Virus record (IMG/VR): IMGVR_UViG_3300025909_000002
Span: 1-42,909 of that record
Direction: 5' to 3' (one strand)
Source of the DNA: a virus
DNA: 42,909 bases
The notes under the pieces: model-generated
The model's database searches: none
What the model saw: the letters and a program-made list of their open reading frames with translations, nothing else
What the model was told of the DNA's origin: nothing
Position numbers and translations under genes: made by a program
Shown here: piece by piece, positions 30,796-37,790 of the stretch
How the letters are laid out: every line of letters begins with the position of its first letter
Numbering within the stretch: the first letter of the stretch is position 1

Positions 30796-31272
30796 GTGCC
30801 GTTGCTACTCGCCGCTGCGGGGGCCTTTCTCGAGAGCGCGGACCAGATGTCCGGGAAGCTCGAGACGCACCCGATTCCCTACTTCCTGGCCCTCACGCTG
30901 GGGGCCATCGGCATCCTCTCGGGCGTGGTGGCCTCCTTGTTTTGGTGGGGGGCGAAGGGCCAGTCACGGTTGTACGAGCAGAACTGGCTACGAGAGAAGG
31001 AGCGGAGCGAGGAAATCAAACGGGAGCGGAACGAGAGCCGAGAGCAGGCGGAGAGCATCCGGTTCGACCACACCCGAGACCTCGTGAAGCTGGCGACCGC
31101 GGCGGAGGGGCTCGCGCGGGTCCGCGAGAAGCTGGATGCGGAGCTCCTCGCCGCCGTCAACGCGCGCCTGGAGGCGGAGGAGCACCGTCAGGAAGCCGCT
31201 CAGTACCTCCAGGAGGCAAAGAAGCAGGCCGCGAAGGACGCCCGGAAGCGTCCGGCCGGGAGCACGTCGTGA
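30796..31272 (+). CDS. Membrane-anchored coiled-coil protein (spanin-like?)
   Basis: A 158-residue protein starting with GTG; the ribosome binding site is weak. One transmembrane helix (about residues 29-49, PYFLALTLGAIGILSGVVAS) is followed by a long charged coiled coil (REKERSEEIKRERNESREQA, LDAELLAAVNARLEAEEHRQ). This resembles inner-membrane spanins or Rz-type proteins, and it is next to the holin and endolysin candidates. No outer-membrane lipoprotein partner was found, so the spanin call is tentative. Confidence 0.5.
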   Translation: MPLLLAAAGAFLESADQMSGKLETHPIPYFLALTLGAIGILSGVVASLFWWGAKGQSRLYEQNWLREKERSEEIKRERNESREQAESIRFDHTRDLVKLATAAEGLARVREKLDAELLAAVNARLEAEEHRQEAAQYLQEAKKQAAKDARKRPAGSTS

Positions 31273-31523
31273 CACCGAGCCACCTGGAAGACCTCCGTCA
31301 GGAGTGGCGCAAGCGGCTGAACCACGCACTGGAGCGGCTCATCCCCGAGAAGGAACTCCAGGAACTCGACCAGGCGTTCGGCGCCCCCACCGCGGAGGAG
31401 CGAGCGCGCCTCGAAGCCGAGAAGGCAGAGGTGCGCGAGCTCGAGAAGGCCGCCGCGGTGACGGAGATTCGGCGAGCGGGCGCCGGCTGGACCACGAAGC
31501 GGCGCCTCCGGGGTGGCCCGTGA
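31269..31523 (+). CDS. Small charged helical protein in the lysis region
   Basis: An 84-residue protein, GTG start in a 4-base overlap with GGGAG upstream. Almost entirely helical and charged (LEDLRQEWRKRLNHALERLI, ERARLEAEKAEVRELEKAAA). The stop is overlapped by the holin candidate ATG. It might be a cytoplasmic partner of the preceding coiled-coil protein. Function unknown. Confidence 0.5.
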   Translation: MTPSHLEDLRQEWRKRLNHALERLIPEKELQELDQAFGAPTAEERARLEAEKAEVRELEKAAAVTEIRRAGAGWTTKRRLRGGP

Positions 31524-31801
31524 TGGCGGTGCGAGGGCTGGTGATGGCCGGCGTCCTCGGATGGGCGCTCATCGTGTTCAACTTCGGCGCTGCCTTCATC
31601 CTCCGAAAGCCTCGCACCCTCATTCGCTTCACCTGGGCCCTCGCCGCGCTCGGCGCGGGTGCGTTCCTGCTCTCCCGCTTGGGGCCGCTCCCGCTGGAGC
31701 TTCGCATCCTGCTGGACGTGGGCCTCTCCATGGGCGGCGTCGTGTGTGGCCTGGCGCTGACGGTGACGCTGCTCGACCGAGGGTTCGGGGTGCTGAAGTG
31801 A
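31523..31801 (+). CDS. Holin candidate with three transmembrane helices
   Basis: A 92-residue protein starting at ATG 31523, overlapping the previous TGA by one base. Three hydrophobic segments, about residues 5-25, 35-53 and 62-85, with positive charges between them (RKPRTLIR), give a class I holin topology. It directly precedes and overlaps (GTGA) the endolysin gene, the normal holin position. Identification is by topology and context; no family motif is recognised. Confidence 0.6.
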   Translation: MAVRGLVMAGVLGWALIVFNFGAAFILRKPRTLIRFTWALAALGAGAFLLSRLGPLPLELRILLDVGLSMGGVVCGLALTVTLLDRGFGVLK

Positions 31802-32319
31802 GCCGCTTCCCGGACAGAATCGCCCAGTGGGAACCGGTGCTCTTTGAGCTGCATCGACGGCACGGCATCCACCGCCTTCTCTCCGGGGCGCTGATGGACC
31901 GCGAGACGCGGGGCGGTACCTCTCCACTCCTCCGGCCCCTGGGCCCGTCCGGGAAGGGCGACGCGGGGCACGGACATGGCGTTTGGCAGCTCGACGATCG
32001 CTCGCACGCGGCCTTTCTGCTCGAGCGCCTCCCTGATGGGCGCTTCAAGTGGGAAGACCCGCTGGAAGCCGGCGACTACGCCATGCGCACCGTCCTCTTG
32101 CCGGCCCTCCGTCTCTTCAAGGGCGATTTGCACTTCGCGCTGTGCGCCTGGAACGCCGGCGCCGGCGCGGTGAAGGCAGTGCTCGCCAAAGCGCCCGCCC
32201 ATTCCGCGCTGGCCGCCCTCCATCGCATGGCGGACGGGAGGACCGCTCACGGCGACTTTGCGAGCGACGTCCTGTTCCGAATGGGATGCTTTGCCGTCGG
32301 AATGGACCCCTATCCTTGA
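31798..32319 (+). CDS. Endolysin, lysozyme/transglycosylase-like
   Basis: A 173-residue protein with GTGA overlap to the holin candidate. It has the layout of soluble lytic transglycosylase or goose-lysozyme domains: Glu36 in SGALMDRETRGG as catalytic acid, GHGVWQLDDRSHAAF in the substrate cleft and LHFALCAWNAGAGAVKAVLA as the conserved helix near residue 120. No signal peptide is seen, so export through the holin is expected. It cleaves peptidoglycan glycan strands at the end of infection. It is followed by GTTTAAAC site 4. Confidence 0.75.
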   Translation: MSRFPDRIAQWEPVLFELHRRHGIHRLLSGALMDRETRGGTSPLLRPLGPSGKGDAGHGHGVWQLDDRSHAAFLLERLPDGRFKWEDPLEAGDYAMRTVLLPALRLFKGDLHFALCAWNAGAGAVKAVLAKAPAHSALAALHRMADGRTAHGDFASDVLFRMGCFAVGMDPYP

Positions 32320-32333
32320 GCGGTGGGGTAGGG

Positions 32334-32356
32334 GAGAGTGCGTTTAAACGCTCTTC
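32334..32356 (+). promoter_or_regulatory. GTTTAAAC site 4, after the endolysin gene
   Basis: GAGAGTGCGTTTAAAC (32334-32349) is identical over 16 bases to site 1 at 10031, and continues GCTCTTC. The next gene starts at 32370 with CAGGAG between. It lies in the 50-base gap after the endolysin. Confidence 0.55.
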
Positions 32357-32369
32357 AGGAGTTCATCTC

Positions 32370-32840
32370 GTGGCCAACCCGACTGATCCCCTCGCCTCCG
32401 GTGCCAGCACGCCCGAAGGGAAGCTCTCCATCTTCGGCGCCATCGCGGGCGTCGTCCTGGCGCTCCTCGCCGCCTTGGAGCCGCTGTTTCGGCAAGCCTC
32501 GGACATGAATCCGAACAACGTCTGGTTTCGGCTGGCCCTCGCGGTGGCGGGCATCGCCCTCACGACCTCCTCCACGTGGTCGTTTACGAAGTCGCAGACG
32601 CTTCAGAAGGGTGGTCTCCTGGAAATCCTCCAGGCCTCCGCCACCACGCTTGCGCCGATGGTGGGCGCGGTGGTGCTGAAGAAGTACCTCGACCACACCG
32701 CCAACCCGACGCAGGCCGCCGCGGTGACGGCGGTCGCGGCCCAGCTGCAGAGGCCTCCGGGCACCGTCATGGCGAGCGCCGTACCGCTCTCGTCGAGCGC
32801 ACCGACCCCGGCCCTTGGGACGCCCATCCCGCGCCCTTAG
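32370..32840 (+). CDS. Two-TM membrane protein with own upstream site
   Basis: A 156-residue protein with GTG start and AGGAG 8 bases upstream. Two hydrophobic segments occur near residues 21-40 (IFGAIAGVVLALLAALEPLF) and 50-65 (FRLALAVAGIALTTSS), with a possible third near residue 95. The Ala/Pro/Ser-rich C-terminus is exposed. It could be an antiholin or another lysis-region membrane protein, but its separate GTTTAAAC site and terminator-like hairpin set it apart from the lysis genes. Function unknown. Confidence 0.55.
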   Translation: MANPTDPLASGASTPEGKLSIFGAIAGVVLALLAALEPLFRQASDMNPNNVWFRLALAVAGIALTTSSTWSFTKSQTLQKGGLLEILQASATTLAPMVGAVVLKKYLDHTANPTQAAAVTAVAAQLQRPPGTVMASAVPLSSSAPTPALGTPIPRP

Positions 32841-32842
32841 AC

Positions 32843-32873
32843 GCCCCGCGCCTCTCGGTGGACGCGGGGCTTT
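32843..32873 (+). terminator. Hairpin with short T-run after the gene at 32370
   Basis: GCCCCGCG (32843-32850) pairs perfectly with CGCGGGGC (32863-32870), followed by TTT. It starts three bases after the TAG. The stem is strong but the T-run short, so termination may be partial. Confidence 0.45.
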
Positions 32874-33064
32874 CGCAGGTGAAAGCGAACCTGGCTCCCG
32901 GGCGTGGTTACGCAGAAGTTGGCGCGGGCCTCACCGCGGCGCGCGGAGCGTTCGCGTGGGGAGAGGTTGGGGCCCGCCTCACCAGCAATCAGTCCCTCTT
33001 TCTTCGAGGAGAGGCGGACAGGAGCGACGCCGGAATCTATGCGGGCTGGAAGTGGGAGTGGTGA
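32858..33064 (+). CDS. Small beta-strand-rich protein
   Basis: A frame of 68 codons from GTG 32858, which lies in the loop of the preceding hairpin and has no ribosome binding site, so the start is doubtful. The frame is open further upstream in -1 phase to the previous gene. The sequence alternates small and hydrophobic residues (RGYAEVGAGLTAARGAFAWG, LRGEADRSDAGIYAGWKWEW) and ends in an aromatic, like outer-membrane beta-barrel C-termini. It may be a remnant or a product reached by frameshifting. Confidence 0.4.
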   Translation: MDAGLSQVKANLAPGRGYAEVGAGLTAARGAFAWGEVGARLTSNQSLFLRGEADRSDAGIYAGWKWEW

Positions 33065-33067
33065 CGT

Positions 33068-33427
33068 GTGGTGGAGAAATGGCCGGTGAGCCGGCCCCTC
33101 GAGCAGCTCCGCCCCAAGTGGCTCCACCAGGACGGCGCGAAGAGTCTCGACGTCGGGGTGGAGATGGACTGCCCGCGGTGTGCGGATCTACCGACGCCCA
33201 GGGAGCACCGGCTCTCGCTTTGGTTCGTGGCCACGCGCTCCTGCGATGACATGACGCTCGGGAAGGGGCGGCCCCGGCTGTACGACCATGCCGGCACGCG
33301 CTTCACGGAACTCACCGTGTGGACGGAACGCCCGAAGCGCGATCCGCTCCTCGAAATCGACCATTGGCTCGGGTACATCGAGGCGGGGCACGTGTACGAC
33401 CTTCCCCGCTTCGGCGGAACCCTGTAG
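33068..33427 (+). CDS. Hypothetical protein
   Basis: A 119-residue protein with two possible adjacent GTG starts (33068 and 33071). It contains GVEMDCPRCADLPTPREHRL, a small zinc-knuckle-like CxxC, and later strands (TRFTELTVWTERPKRDPLLE, HWLGYIEAGHVYDLPRFGG). Likely a compact alpha/beta protein. It lies at the end of the rightward late region. No function recognised. Confidence 0.5.
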   Translation: MVEKWPVSRPLEQLRPKWLHQDGAKSLDVGVEMDCPRCADLPTPREHRLSLWFVATRSCDDMTLGKGRPRLYDHAGTRFTELTVWTERPKRDPLLEIDHWLGYIEAGHVYDLPRFGGTL

Positions 33428-33438
33428 CCTCTTGCGTC

Positions 33439-33576
33439 ATGAAAAACTTGCTGGGCGCACTGGCAACCGTTCTAGGCATTCGCTGCAAAGCAGCGGACGC
33501 CTACTGGCAACACTACCTGGAGAGCACCGCGGAGGAGCGGCAGAGGGCCCGGGAAGCCGGCCAGGTGCTCCGCTAG
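33439..33576 (+). CDS. Small hypothetical protein
   Basis: A 45-residue protein from ATG 33439, MKNLLGALATVLGIRCKAAD then a charged helix. It may attach to the membrane through its N-terminus. The ribosome binding site is poor. Its TAG stop shares the bases CTAG with the stop of the convergent leftward gene at 33573, so the two operons meet with overlapping stop codons. Confidence 0.4.
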   Translation: MKNLLGALATVLGIRCKAADAYWQHYLESTAEERQRAREAGQVLR

Positions 33577-33833
33577 CCGCGCCTCGGGCGGTGGGGGGTG
33601 CCTGGGGGTAGGGGGGCTGGGTCCGGCCCTTCCTGGGCCTCGCTGGCGCTCACCAGGGACATGGTTTCGTTACAGCAGAGGGGCCACCCGTTCCGGAGAT
33701 AGTGCTCGGCGAGGTCCGCGGGGCATGGCTGCTCGGTGTCACACGTGCCGCAATGCAGCACGCCCGCGATCCGCTTTCCCGCGGCGCGGAAGTAGGCATC
33801 GAAATCCGGATGGAAGTGCCAGAGCCGAGTCAC
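33573..33833 (-). CDS. Small cysteine-rich protein, last gene of the leftward region
   Basis: An 86-residue protein, GTG start at 33833 chosen because a longer frame would enter the next gene. It contains LHCGTCDTEQPCPADLAEHY and later CC, so a zinc site is likely. It begins VTRLWHFHPDFDAYFRAAGK. The C-terminus is Pro-rich. It is the promoter-distal gene of a long leftward operon of tiny zinc-binding proteins. Function unknown. Confidence 0.5.
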   Translation of the reverse strand: MTRLWHFHPDFDAYFRAAGKRIAGVLHCGTCDTEQPCPADLAEHYLRNGWPLCCNETMSLVSASEAQEGPDPAPLPPGTPHRPRRG

Positions 33834-33846
33834 GGGAAATCCAACG

Positions 33847-34146
33847 TCACCGCCGCACCGTCTCCCTGGCCGCGTCCGCTTCCTCCCGGCGGCGCCCGCT
33901 GGGCATGTGCCGGACCCACCCTTGCGGCTCGCCTGCTCCATCCCAGGCGGAAAACGACATCAGCGCTTCAGGGCCGGTGGAGTACATCCATTGCTCATCA
34001 TGCCCCTCTTCCCATCGGTCCTTTCGGCCCGCCGTCACCTGAGCCGCCCCCCAGAGCTGAGGCCCGACCGCGCACACGCGACCATCGGGAAGCTCCTTCT
34101 CGAGCCAGTAGCCGCGCGCGTTGGGGACCAGGTCGAGGTCAGGCAT
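33847..34146 (-). CDS. Hypothetical protein
   Basis: A 99-residue protein from ATG 34146, with AGGTGG upstream on the coding strand; an earlier in-frame ATG (34167) is possible. The sequence (PDLDLVPNARGYWLEKELPD, WMYSTGPEALMSFSAWDG) suggests a small mixed alpha/beta fold. It lacks the cysteines of its neighbours. Function unknown. Confidence 0.5.
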   Translation of the reverse strand: MPDLDLVPNARGYWLEKELPDGRVCAVGPQLWGAAQVTAGRKDRWEEGHDEQWMYSTGPEALMSFSAWDGAGEPQGWVRHMPSGRRREEADAARETVRR

Positions 34147-34366
34147 CGGACGCCACCTGGATTTCATGGGTCGCCGTCCCGCACTTGATGCAGATGAGTT
34201 GAACCGTGCCCGCTCCCTTCAGGTAGAGGGCGGCCACCGGCGCCGTGGGGTGGCAGGGCGGCGCGAGAAAGACGCCCTCGTCCTCGTGCTTCGCCGAGCA
34301 GTGCGGATCCTGGCACTTGGCCTCGTTCAGCTGGCCACGCGTGAGCGGCTTTCCGTTCCCCGTCAC
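34139..34366 (-). CDS. Small zinc-ribbon protein
   Basis: A 75-residue protein. GTG 34366 overlaps the stop of the upstream gene (GTGA), which decides the start over a longer frame. It has CQDPHCSAKHEDEG near residue 20 and LICIKCGTATHE near residue 60, so one four-ligand zinc ribbon is likely. It belongs to the run of zinc-binding mini-proteins in this operon. Function unknown. Confidence 0.5.
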   Translation of the reverse strand: MTGNGKPLTRGQLNEAKCQDPHCSAKHEDEGVFLAPPCHPTAPVAALYLKGAGTVQLICIKCGTATHEIQVASDA

Positions 34367-34584
34367 GCTGTCCCCGAGCACTCGATGCACGTGTTGAACC
34401 CCTCTGACGCTGCCACCTGCACGCTATGGCAACCGACGCACGGGAGCCACACCGAGCCGCCCCACTCCTGAAAGGAGCGGTCTGTGCGCTCCTCGCATTC
34501 GAAGCAAAGCCCCGTGTCTTCCCCGTTCTTCTCGGTGATGGGCGCGCGGCACGCCCAGCACCGAGGGGGGAGCTTTACTTGCAT
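34363..34584 (-). CDS. Double zinc-ribbon mini-protein
   Basis: A 73-residue protein with GAGGAAG before ATG. Four CxxC knuckles in order, CWAC, CFEC, CVGC and CIEC, give two complete zinc ribbons in one short chain. The first (PPRCWACRAPITEKNGEDTG) resembles ribosomal or RNA-polymerase-type zinc ribbons. Such proteins often bind nucleic acid or RNA polymerase; here that is only inference. Confidence 0.6.
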   Translation of the reverse strand: MQVKLPPRCWACRAPITEKNGEDTGLCFECEERTDRSFQEWGGSVWLPCVGCHSVQVAASEGFNTCIECSGTA

Positions 34585-34769
34585 GGCGGCGCTTCCTCTT
34601 CGTCTGGCTCCGGCGCGTCGGCGGCTGGATCTGCCCGCCCCGTCCCCCGGCAATCGTCACAGACCTCTTTCATGAGGAGCTCCTGGTACACGCCGTAGCA
34701 GTCCAAGCCCTGCGGGTAGCCTCCCCATCCCCAGCCCTCGCCCTTACAGGAGGAGCACTCGCCCTTCAT
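34575..34769 (-). CDS. DnaJ-type zinc-finger mini-protein
   Basis: A 64-residue protein with ATGA overlap. CSSCKGEGWGWGG and CDDCRGTGRAD are two CxxCxGxG motifs as in the cysteine-rich domain of DnaJ. No J-domain is present. The C-terminus is acidic. Isolated CxxCxGxG modules occur in phage and plasmid proteins of unknown role. Confidence 0.58.
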   Translation of the reverse strand: MKGECSSCKGEGWGWGGYPQGLDCYGVYQELLMKEVCDDCRGTGRADPAADAPEPDEEEAPPCK

Positions 34770-35233
34770 GACTTGCCCTCGGTGTCCTCTTTCGCCTGCT
34801 TCATCGCCTTTTCGATGACTCCAGCATCGATGAGGTGGCCCTTCACGCGCTCCATCAGCTCGGCCACGCCATCCGTTCGGTTGGCGAGGATTTTCCGCCC
34901 CATCTGCGCCTGACAGTCGAGGGCGGCCTGTCTCTCCTCGCTCACAACCTCATCAGCGGCGAGGAAGGAATCAACCGAGATGCGGCGTCTCCAGGCGGCT
35001 TCGGCCTTCGGGTGATCCGTCATGAAAAAGGCGTAGCGGGCCTCTTCGTCCTTGCTGTGCCACATGGCGTCGAAGCAGCCGCGGCATACCGGGTAGGGCA
35101 TGCCCCAGTGGTTCCGGAGGATGACCTCCGCGCAATTCTCGCAGCGCGTACCTACGAGGTCGTCGAGCTCGAACAGGTCCCGAACCCATAAGATGGCTTT
35201 GGCGAACAGCGCTTCGAAGATTCGGCTCCACAT
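34766..35233 (-). CDS. Zinc-finger helical protein
   Basis: A 155-residue protein from ATG 35233. N-terminal hydrophobic helix (MWSRIFEALFAKAILWVRDL) could touch the membrane. CENCAEVILRNHWGMPYPVC with a second Cys gives a zinc knuckle at about residues 33-56. The rest is helical and charged (LDCQAQMGRKILANRTDGVA). Function unknown. The start has AGAG in the right region but no strong site. Confidence 0.5.
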   Translation of the reverse strand: MWSRIFEALFAKAILWVRDLFELDDLVGTRCENCAEVILRNHWGMPYPVCRGCFDAMWHSKDEEARYAFFMTDHPKAEAAWRRRISVDSFLAADEVVSEERQAALDCQAQMGRKILANRTDGVAELMERVKGHLIDAGVIEKAMKQAKEDTEGKS

Positions 35234-35277
35234 AGGTGCGGCTCTCTTTCGGTTGGGTGCTGCGGGTTGAACAGGGG

Positions 35278-35604
35278 TTAGGCGCGGCGCTCGTTTCGGG
35301 TCTCCGTCTCGGAGATGACGCGGGCGCGGGCCGTCTTCGCGGCCACGGCGAGGCACTCGGCGTGCCACTCAGCGATGGCGGCGCGATCCTCGTCGGTCTG
35401 CTCGGCCAGGACCCACGCGGCGAGGATTTCGCTCTCGCTCGGCTCGGCCGGCATGTCGCGGAAGTGAATCGAGCGGAAGGGGCTCTGCGTGCACTCGAGC
35501 GCGATGGCCGGGGCCGCGGAGCGGCTTCCTTCGGCCGTCAGCCAATCGAGCTGCATCGCTTCGAGTTCTGCTTTCAGAGCCCAGCTGGAGGAGTCGTGCG
35601 CCAT
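35278..35604 (-). CDS. Hypothetical helical protein
   Basis: A 108-residue acidic, Ala-rich helical protein. ATG 35604 is preferred; a GTG at 35643 would place the promoter-like TTGACA inside the gene. It contains SSSWALKAELEAMQLDWLTA and LAAWVLAEQTDEDRAAIAEW. It has the likely promoter just upstream, with the shared GAGCATTGCGC element. Function unknown. Confidence 0.5.
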   Translation of the reverse strand: MAHDSSSWALKAELEAMQLDWLTAEGSRSAAPAIALECTQSPFRSIHFRDMPAEPSESEILAAWVLAEQTDEDRAAIAEWHAECLAVAAKTARARVISETETRNERRA

Positions 35605-35640
35605 GGAGAAAGCATCCTCCGGCGCAATGCTCACTGTCAA
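35605..35640 (-). promoter_or_regulatory. Leftward promoter-like region with GAGCATTGCGC element
   Basis: On the minus strand, TTGACA (35640-35635) is followed two bases later by GAGCATTGCGC. The same pairing of TTGACA and this element occurs before the gene at 37488. No good -10 is visible at the standard distance. Confidence 0.4.
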
Positions 35641-35726
35641 CACTAGCGCTGCTATCGTTTACAACGTCCTGCCATCGACCGGTTGGCGCTATGCGGGGAG
35701 GTCCGCCCGTGTGCGCCTGGCGTGCT

Positions 35727-36041
35727 TCATCGGTCGGCGGCCCCTCTCGAGACGGGTGCCGGGAGGTATTTCCCTTGGCCGTCTTCCCACAGCCACCAGC
35801 CGTGAAGCTGGTGGGGTCCGTCGTGCTGCCCCGGCAAGCGGCACCGCTGCCCGGTGGGCGAGATGGCAGCGCATTGCGCGCGGCGCCGGATGCGGCACTC
35901 GCCCCGGCACACGAGCCGGAACGTACCGGGGCGACCCGGCACGGCTCTGGCCGTCAGGTGCATCCAGCAACGCGGCTTCTCGCAGCGCGCGCAGTCGTGG
36001 TCCGGCTTCGCGCCGCACTCCATGCACGTCCGGCGCTTCAC
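35727..36041 (-). CDS. Zinc-finger protein with multiple Cys/His clusters
   Basis: A 104-residue protein. GTG 36041 overlaps the stop of the upstream gene (GTGA), which sets the start. Cys and His residues are abundant: CMECGAKPDHDCARCEKPRC, then MHLTAR, CRGEC and QCAAISPTGQRCRLPGQHDG. At least two zinc sites are likely. The end (HQLHGWWLWEDGQGKYLPAP) is aromatic. Similar short proteins are seen in phages of high-GC hosts; their role is not established. Confidence 0.55.
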   Translation of the reverse strand: MKRRTCMECGAKPDHDCARCEKPRCWMHLTARAVPGRPGTFRLVCRGECRIRRRAQCAAISPTGQRCRLPGQHDGPHQLHGWWLWEDGQGKYLPAPVSRGAADR

Positions 36042-36283
36042 GGCTCCGCCTTTGGCCTTCGCGGAAGAGGAGTTCCGACCAACGTGCCGCGACAGTAGGG
36101 ACACGGCGTCACGATCTCTCCATTGTCCAGGTCGCGGATGAAGTTGTCGCCATCGCAGGCTGTGCAGCGACGGCGCGTGGGCTCGGGCGTATCGAGTACC
36201 GGCTTCGCTGCGGGCACCTCGCCCGTCACCTTCCGAGTGTCCACCGGCGTGGCGGGCCGAAGCGGCTTTCGGTCACGTCGCAT
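36038..36283 (-). CDS. Small DnaJ-like zinc-finger protein
   Basis: An 81-residue protein; GGAGG lies 7 bases before ATG 36283. It contains CTACDGDNFIRDLDNGEIVT then CPYCRGTLVG, a two-knuckle zinc ribbon of the kind found in DnaJ-like and ribosomal-type ribbons. The N-terminal 40 residues are basic and Pro-rich. Overlaps the SprT-like gene by 11 bases, so it is co-translated. Function unknown. Confidence 0.55.
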   Translation of the reverse strand: MRRDRKPLRPATPVDTRKVTGEVPAAKPVLDTPEPTRRRCTACDGDNFIRDLDNGEIVTPCPYCRGTLVGTPLPRRPKAEP

Positions 36284-36872
36284 CGGGCACCTCCATCTGA
36301 ATCTGGTCAAGCGGGCAGATGGGGGCACCGAGGTTGTCAATCCAGTGGCGAGTCAGCCGCACGGAATAGCCGCACTCCGGGCAGTGGGCCTTGAACATGC
36401 GGGTGGTCTGCTTCTTCGGAAGGTCGGAGCGCGTCCGGCGCACGTTCAGCTCGGCATGCGGAAGCGGCCCCAGCTCCTCCAGGATGGGCTCTGCGAGCTC
36501 GCGAAAGCCCTTCCCTGGGGTGGTCGCCCGCATCGGCCCCTCAAGGCCAATGGCGCGCGCCACGCGCCGGAACGCAGGCCCATGCCCTGCGTCCAGGGTG
36601 ACGCACGCGTGGATGAGCTCATGCGCGAGGATGGCCGCGACGTCCATCGGGGCGGCCTGATCCGGACGAATGAAAATCTCGTGGTGCCGGTCCTTCGAGT
36701 TGATGGGCGCGTGACACTCGGCAATGCGCTTCCCGCGGCGGCCGGTCGAAGTGAAGCCGATGGACACCCGGAAGGGTGGGGGAGGGGCCCCGAGCGCTGT
36801 GAAGTGCGGCGCCAGGCGCTCGGCCACGGCGTTGAGCCACTCCTCCCGCGTCATCTTCGGTCGGGTGGCCAT
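36273..36872 (-). CDS. SprT-like zinc metallopeptidase
   Basis: A 199-residue protein. AAILAHELIHACVTLDAGHG supplies the HExxH motif (His84, Glu85, His88) and a downstream His97 as third ligand, as in SprT/Spartan-type proteases. The C-terminus has CPECGYSVRL and ICPL, a partial zinc ribbon as in SprT. These enzymes cut DNA-protein crosslinks in eukaryotes; phage versions are common but of unproven role, perhaps clearing proteins from DNA during replication. Confidence 0.8.
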   Translation of the reverse strand: MATRPKMTREEWLNAVAERLAPHFTALGAPPPPFRVSIGFTSTGRRGKRIAECHAPINSKDRHHEIFIRPDQAAPMDVAAILAHELIHACVTLDAGHGPAFRRVARAIGLEGPMRATTPGKGFRELAEPILEELGPLPHAELNVRRTRSDLPKKQTTRMFKAHCPECGYSVRLTRHWIDNLGAPICPLDQIQMEVPDAT

Positions 36873-37109
36873 TTAGAAGGTCTCCCCCGCCTCGAGCTTC
36901 TGTAGCGCCCAGGCCACGTTCCGAAGTTCCAGGTACTGCAGCGCCTCCCGGCCGCGGATGCGCTCGGCCAGGGCTGCGCACCGCTCGCATGTGGCGAGCC
37001 GCACCGCTGCGCGCTCCAGCCGGAGCAACCGCCGCTCCGCCTTCCTCCTTCGTTCAAGAAGCAGCCGGTGCGCCTCTACAATCCACGTCTCTTTCTGTGC
37101 CAGTTCCAC
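36873..37109 (-). CDS. Small coiled-coil protein
   Basis: A 78-residue, mostly helical basic protein with GTG start and AAGGAG 6 bases upstream. It reads AHRLLLERRRKAERRLLRLE with a single CERC in the middle that could dimerise or bind metal with a partner. The stop abuts the SprT-like start. Function unknown. Confidence 0.5.
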   Translation of the reverse strand: MELAQKETWIVEAHRLLLERRRKAERRLLRLERAAVRLATCERCAALAERIRGREALQYLELRNVAWALQKLEAGETF

Positions 37110-37167
37110 GTCTCTCTCCTTGTGTGCGCCGCCTGGGTTGCCCCTGTGCCGGGGGTGCTTCCGCTAC

Positions 37168-37419
37168 TTAACCGCGTTTCTTCTCAAGCTTACCGACCCG
37201 TGCGTCGAGATCGTCGAAGCCCTCTTCCATCGCTAGGAGCTTCTCACCCAACACCGCGACCTGCGTTGTCAGCGTGTGGAGGTGCGCGCCGTTGGTGGCC
37301 AGCGCCTCCGCCATGGCGTTGTGGCTCGAGACAATGCTCCGCATGGTGTCGTGAAGCTCTCTCACGAGCTGCTCTGTTGCTCCCCGCCTGCCCCTCGCTC
37401 GCATCCGCTCCCTTGCCAT
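37168..37419 (-). CDS. Coiled-coil protein, paralogue of the gene at 9339
   Basis: An 83-residue protein with start MARERMRARGRRG at ATG 37419. It shares both ends with the rightward gene at 9339 (RERMRARG near the start, GFDDLDARVGKLEKK at the end), and both have heptad-patterned centres (AHLHTLTTQVAVLGEKLLAM). The pair is on opposite strands in different operons. Role unknown; the two might form a hetero-oligomer. Confidence 0.58.
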   Translation of the reverse strand: MARERMRARGRRGATEQLVRELHDTMRSIVSSHNAMAEALATNGAHLHTLTTQVAVLGEKLLAMEEGFDDLDARVGKLEKKRG

Positions 37420-37446
37420 CGTGCGCCGCCTTTCTGTGCTGCGTGG

Positions 37447-37473
37447 GACCGGGGCCTCAGGGCCGCCCCGGTC
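37447..37473. terminator. Perfect 9-bp GC hairpin between leftward genes
   Basis: GACCGGGGC (37447-37455) and GCCCCGGTC (37465-37473) form a perfect stem with a 9-base loop in the gap between the gene at 37488 and the coiled-coil gene. There is no T-run on either side, so it may be a pause or attenuator, or protect mRNA, rather than a full terminator. Confidence 0.4.
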
Positions 37474-37487
37474 AGAGCCCGCGGGAG

Positions 37488-37790
37488 CTACTGGGAAAAC
37501 CGTGCGGACAGTTCCGCCCACTCCTCTCGGGAAATGTGACCGGGCTTCGTGGTGCCCCAGTGAAGAGACCAGCCCGCCTGAAAGCGGGTGAAGACCGGGC
37601 ACACGCTGCTCACGGGCCAGCCGATGGATTTAGCAGCCCGAACGGCTTGAGCCTTCGTCGCCCAGAACTGAGTAACCGATCCCTCGATTCGGGTGGACCC
37701 GTCCAGCCGATCGCCGACTTTGCAGATTTGAGCGTTGGCCTTCAAGTGCGCCGCCCCTTCGTTCGGGCTCGGCTGAATGCCGCGCCCCAT
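37488..37790 (-). CDS. Hypothetical protein downstream of a strong promoter-like site
   Basis: A 100-residue protein from ATG 37790; ATG 37814 is an alternative but lies within the promoter-like region. It includes ICKVGDRLDGSTRIEGSVTQ, FWATKAQAVRAAKSIGWPVS and WSLHWGTTKPGHISREEWAE, a small alpha/beta fold. If transcription starts about 7 bases after the -10, the message would be nearly leaderless. Function unknown. Confidence 0.5.
   Translation of the reverse strand: MGRGIQPSPNEGAAHLKANAQICKVGDRLDGSTRIEGSVTQFWATKAQAVRAAKSIGWPVSSVCPVFTRFQAGWSLHWGTTKPGHISREEWAELSARFSQ

Noticed and set aside
31136-32319. Upstream extensions of the holin and endolysin frames
   Set aside because: Both frames stay open far upstream, but the GTGA/TGATG junctions place the starts at 31523 and 31798; the extensions are shadows of neighbouring genes.
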